DNA of 16,970 nt, taken from an uncultured Eubacteriales bacterium. Lineage in GTDB: Bacteria > Bacillota > Clostridia > Oscillospirales > Acutalibacteraceae. The stretch is from NCBI GenBank assembly GCA_900321665.1, contig ONWY01000036.1, positions 1 through 16,970 on the forward strand. Reading direction: 5' to 3'. Below the pieces are notes generated by a model. The model searched no databases. It was given only the letters and a program-made list of their open reading frames with translations, and was not told where the DNA came from. Position 1 is the first letter of the stretch. Each line of letters opens with the position of its first letter. The position numbers and the translations under genes were made by a program. Shown here in pieces: positions 15,260 to 16,970 of the stretch.

Positions 15260-16231
15260 TCACACCGTAAAAATTGCTTTCCCATGCCGGGATATACGGA
15301 TGGTGGCACTGCGGTGGTAAGCGCAGATGTAGAGCTTCGGGCGGCAGGTGCGGATGGTTTGCTTTGCGCCCTCAAGCGCTTTGAGCTCGCTCCCCTCAAT
15401 ATCCATTTTAAGCAGCGTTATCGGTTCACTTATCAGCGCATCCACACTTGTCAGCTGCACCGGCTTGCCTTTGACTCCGATTGCCGAGTTGCGGCTCGCT
15501 TCCGCCCCGAACAGGGCGGTTTCCTCTTTATCCCAAGCGCCCAGCTGAAAGGGGAAAAGGTGCTCTAAATGCGCACATTTTCTTTGCAGCTTTTTAAAAT
15601 TCTTTTCATCCGGCTCGAGGGCGATAATTTTTTGGTAAGCGGGGTCTGCTGCCGCAAATTCGCGCACGGTATCGCCGTCATACGCCCCTAAATCCACGAT
15701 GGTTTCGCCCTGCAGGTGCAGCAGCTCGCCGTAAACGCGCTCCTTTTCAAAAAAGGGCTGCAGGAGGCGAATGTCGCCGCCGATTTTAAAGTTAATTATG
15801 CGCTCGAAGCACTCCTTGGAGGCGGTGTCGATTAGCAGCGAGCAGGCTTTTTCAAATTCTGCTTCGTGAAGCTTGTAAAAGGCGCGAGAAAAGCGCGTAA
15901 TGCCCGCCACCGGCACATCGGGTGCAAAAACAGGGTGCTTTCGGGCAATTTCATAAATGCGCGCGAGCACCTCGGGGCGCTGTGTGGCAAAGGCGAGAAC
16001 AACCGCAAAATCTTCGTATTGCTGCTCGATTTGAGCATAGGTTTTCACGCGCATACCGCGGAAGGTGTGCCCTCTGACAAAACCGTCGCTCGCAAAGATA
16101 TCCGCGCAGGGAATATCCCGCTGCGCAAATATATCCAAAATTTTGTCGGCGCCGTTGCCCATGCCGTAAAGCACGATGGGCTTGTCACAGTGTTTTAACT
16201 TGTCCCAAACATCGGTTTCATAAATATTCAT
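15260..16231 (-). CDS. FkbM-family SAM-dependent methyltransferase with damaged C-terminus
   Basis: 323 residues as read. An N-terminal Rossmann-like domain starts with PIVLYGMGNGADKI (about residues 18-31). The methyltransferase domain follows, with motif I VDLGAYDGDTV (about 175-185), ALEPDEKNFKKL (about 199-210) and LLKMDIEGSELKALEGA (about 272-288). The family methylates hydroxyl groups of sugars, polysaccharides or natural products. The normal ending after ICAYHR is missing: the last 16 codons are off-frame, while the expected family ending HHPYIPAWESNFYGV is readable in another minus-strand frame ending with TAA at 15243-15245. This indicates a deletion of 3n+1 bases near 15317. The start has no well-spaced ribosome binding site and lies about seven bases after a TATAAT, suggesting a leaderless mRNA. 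It may be a pseudogene or retain activity. Confidence 0.88.
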   Translation of the reverse strand: MNIYETDVWDKLKHCDKPIVLYGMGNGADKILDIFAQRDIPCADIFASDGFVRGHTFRGMRVKTYAQIEQQYEDFAVVLAFATQRPEVLARIYEIARKHPVFAPDVPVAGITRFSRAFYKLHEAEFEKACSLLIDTASKECFERIINFKIGGDIRLLQPFFEKERVYGELLHLQGETIVDLGAYDGDTVREFAAADPAYQKIIALEPDEKNFKKLQRKCAHLEHLFPFQLGAWDKEETALFGAEASRNSAIGVKGKPVQLTSVDALISEPITLLKMDIEGSELKALEGAKQTIRTCRPKLYICAYHRSATIRISRHGKAIFTV

Positions 16232-16237
16232 ACCTTC

Positions 16238-16266
16238 ATTATAGCGAAAAGTTGCAAAAAAGCAAA
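16238..16266 (-). promoter_or_regulatory. Promoter of the methyltransferase gene, possibly giving a leaderless mRNA
   Basis: On the minus strand a perfect TATAAT spans 16243 to 16238; the start codon A is at 16231, the usual transcription start distance. The -35 is weak (TTTGCT at 17 bases or TTGCTT at 16). The nearest purine-rich GAAGG is only one base from the ATG, too close to act as a ribosome binding site. Confidence 0.45.
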
Positions 16267-16280
16267 ATTATATTTATAAT
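16252..16280 (+). promoter_or_regulatory. Promoter of the DUF218 gene
   Basis: TTGCAA (16252-16257), 17 bases, TATAAT (16275-16280); 46 bases ahead of the ATG. It has the same hexamers and spacing as the promoter at 3140-3168. Its -35 overlaps the core of the divergent methyltransferase promoter, so the two may compete. Confidence 0.65.
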
Positions 16281-16326
16281 ATTGAGTGAAAAGGGTTTTT
16301 GATAAAAAGAAAAAGGAAGAAAAAAC

Positions 16327-16791
16327 ATGCAAGCAGATTATTTGCTGATTTTAGGCGGCCCGCTGCAGGGCGATAAACCGAGCGAGCTGTTATATGAAAG
16401 AATTAAGACCGCAGCCGCATATCTAAAGGAGCACCCGCAGATGCAGGCAGTCTGCTCGGGTGGCATCAAGGGCAAAAACCAGCGCCTTTCCGAAGCGCAG
16501 ATTATGAAAAACGCGCTGCTGGAGCTCGGCATTGAGGAGCAGCGAATTATCCTTGAGGAGCAGGCAAAAACCACTCTGCAAAATTTCCGCTTCACAAAGC
16601 AATTGGTCGGCGCGGATGCCAAGGTGATTTATGTCACAAGTGCGTTTCACATCTGGCGCAGCGCGTTCATTATGGAAAAAGCCGGTGTGAATTATATTCC
16701 TCTGCCTGCACCCAACGGCGACCACTCCCTCGGCTTTCGCATCCGCGAGCGGTTTTTGAGGGGGTTGGTGAGAGTGGGGATTATTATTTAA
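16327..16791 (+). CDS. DUF218 / YdcF-like family protein
   Basis: 154-residue protein of the DUF218 family (ElyC, SanA, YdcF). Visible signatures: an N-terminal YLLILGGPL strand (residues 5-13), a substrate-region VCSGG (about 42-46), SEAQIMKNALLELGI (about 56-70), the E-x-x-AKTTLQNFRF segment (about 77-89) equivalent to the family's E..S.TT.EN motif, and the VTSAFHIWRSAFI motif (about 103-115) with its conserved His and Arg. Members with longer N-termini are membrane proteins linked to envelope polysaccharide or lipid-carrier metabolism; this one has no membrane segment and should be cytoplasmic. GGAAG at 16315-16319 precedes the ATG. It is divergent from the methyltransferase gene, whose likely glycan role is compatible with this context. 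Precise activity unknown. Confidence 0.9.
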   Translation: MQADYLLILGGPLQGDKPSELLYERIKTAAAYLKEHPQMQAVCSGGIKGKNQRLSEAQIMKNALLELGIEEQRIILEEQAKTTLQNFRFTKQLVGADAKVIYVTSAFHIWRSAFIMEKAGVNYIPLPAPNGDHSLGFRIRERFLRGLVRVGIII

Positions 16792-16792
16792 G

Positions 16793-16819
16793 TTCTAATT
16801 TATCGCGGATAAATTAGAA
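16793..16819 (+). terminator. AT-rich perfect hairpin after the DUF218 gene
   Basis: TTCTAATTTATC (16793-16804) pairs perfectly with GATAAATTAGAA (16808-16819) around a three-base GCG loop, one base after the stop codon. It is followed by TTTAG only, so it is a weak intrinsic terminator candidate; a role in mRNA 3'-end protection is equally possible. Confidence 0.55.
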
Positions 16820-16970
16820 TTTAGTCGCTCGTTTTACTCGCTGAAAGAAGAAATAAGAAATAAGAAAGAATAATGATGGGCGAGGCACTCGCACTCGTTC
16901 CGCTTCGCTCTAATAAATGAAAGTGCAAGTATTCCACTCCGAGTTATTACTTTGAAAATGGTGTAGATAC
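16820..16970. other. Hairpin-rich intergenic DNA at the window edge
   Basis: No credible gene is seen. The stretch holds a degenerate 6-3-6 palindrome at 16827-16841 (GCTCGT-TTT-ACTCGC), a purine-rich run with repeated AAGAAAT at 16846-16865, and GCTTCGC at 16909-16915, whose complement GCGAAGC is a very stable DNA mini-hairpin sequence. The final 40 bases may belong to a feature cut by the window end. Confidence 0.4.

Overview
The window looks like chromosomal DNA from an anaerobic Bacillota, most probably a gut or rumen clostridium of the Oscillospirales/Ruminococcaceae type. Three things point there: a type I dockerin on a very large secreted protein, a BspA-like leucine-rich-repeat module in the same protein, and AT-rich intergenic DNA with purine-rich ribosome binding sites around GC-moderate genes. 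The assignment is an inference from gene content; no rRNA or species marker is present.

Layout. (1) 43-3136: hisS and aspS, a translationally overlapped tRNA-synthetase pair. (2) 3140-3853: a small lipoprotein gene with its own promoter and a large three-tier terminator hairpin. (3) 3872-7464: a self-regulated export operon of a short GntR/YtrA-type repressor, an ABC ATPase and a large ABC-2-like permease with an extracytoplasmic domain. It is driven by a near-consensus promoter carrying an inverted-repeat operator. (4) 7469-8039: a convergent flavin-reductase-like gene sharing a bidirectional terminator with the operon. (5) 8270-14908: a 2,160-residue dockerin surface protein with signal peptide, beta-sandwich domains, BspA LRRs, 17 Big_3-like Ig repeats and a dockerin, broken by one in-frame TAG at codon 101. 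(6) 14909-15225: a gene-free convergent intergenic region filled with a 19-nt-period array of tiny palindromes in two opposing orientations, a nested central hairpin and two abutting long hairpins. (7) 15243-16231: an FkbM-family methyltransferase on the minus strand whose 3' end carries a deletion/frameshift. (8) 16252-16791: a divergent DUF218/YdcF-like gene, followed by more hairpin-rich intergenic DNA to the end.

The most unusual items are the AACT-spaced array of sequence-diverse 6-3-6 mini-hairpins at 14909-15149, and the two apparent gene lesions on either side of it: the amber codon in the dockerin protein and the frameshifted methyltransferase C-terminus. The giant repeat protein is also notable because nine successive Ig repeats step by exactly 246 bp with no indel. 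No phage, insertion sequence, CRISPR array or RNA gene was recognised.
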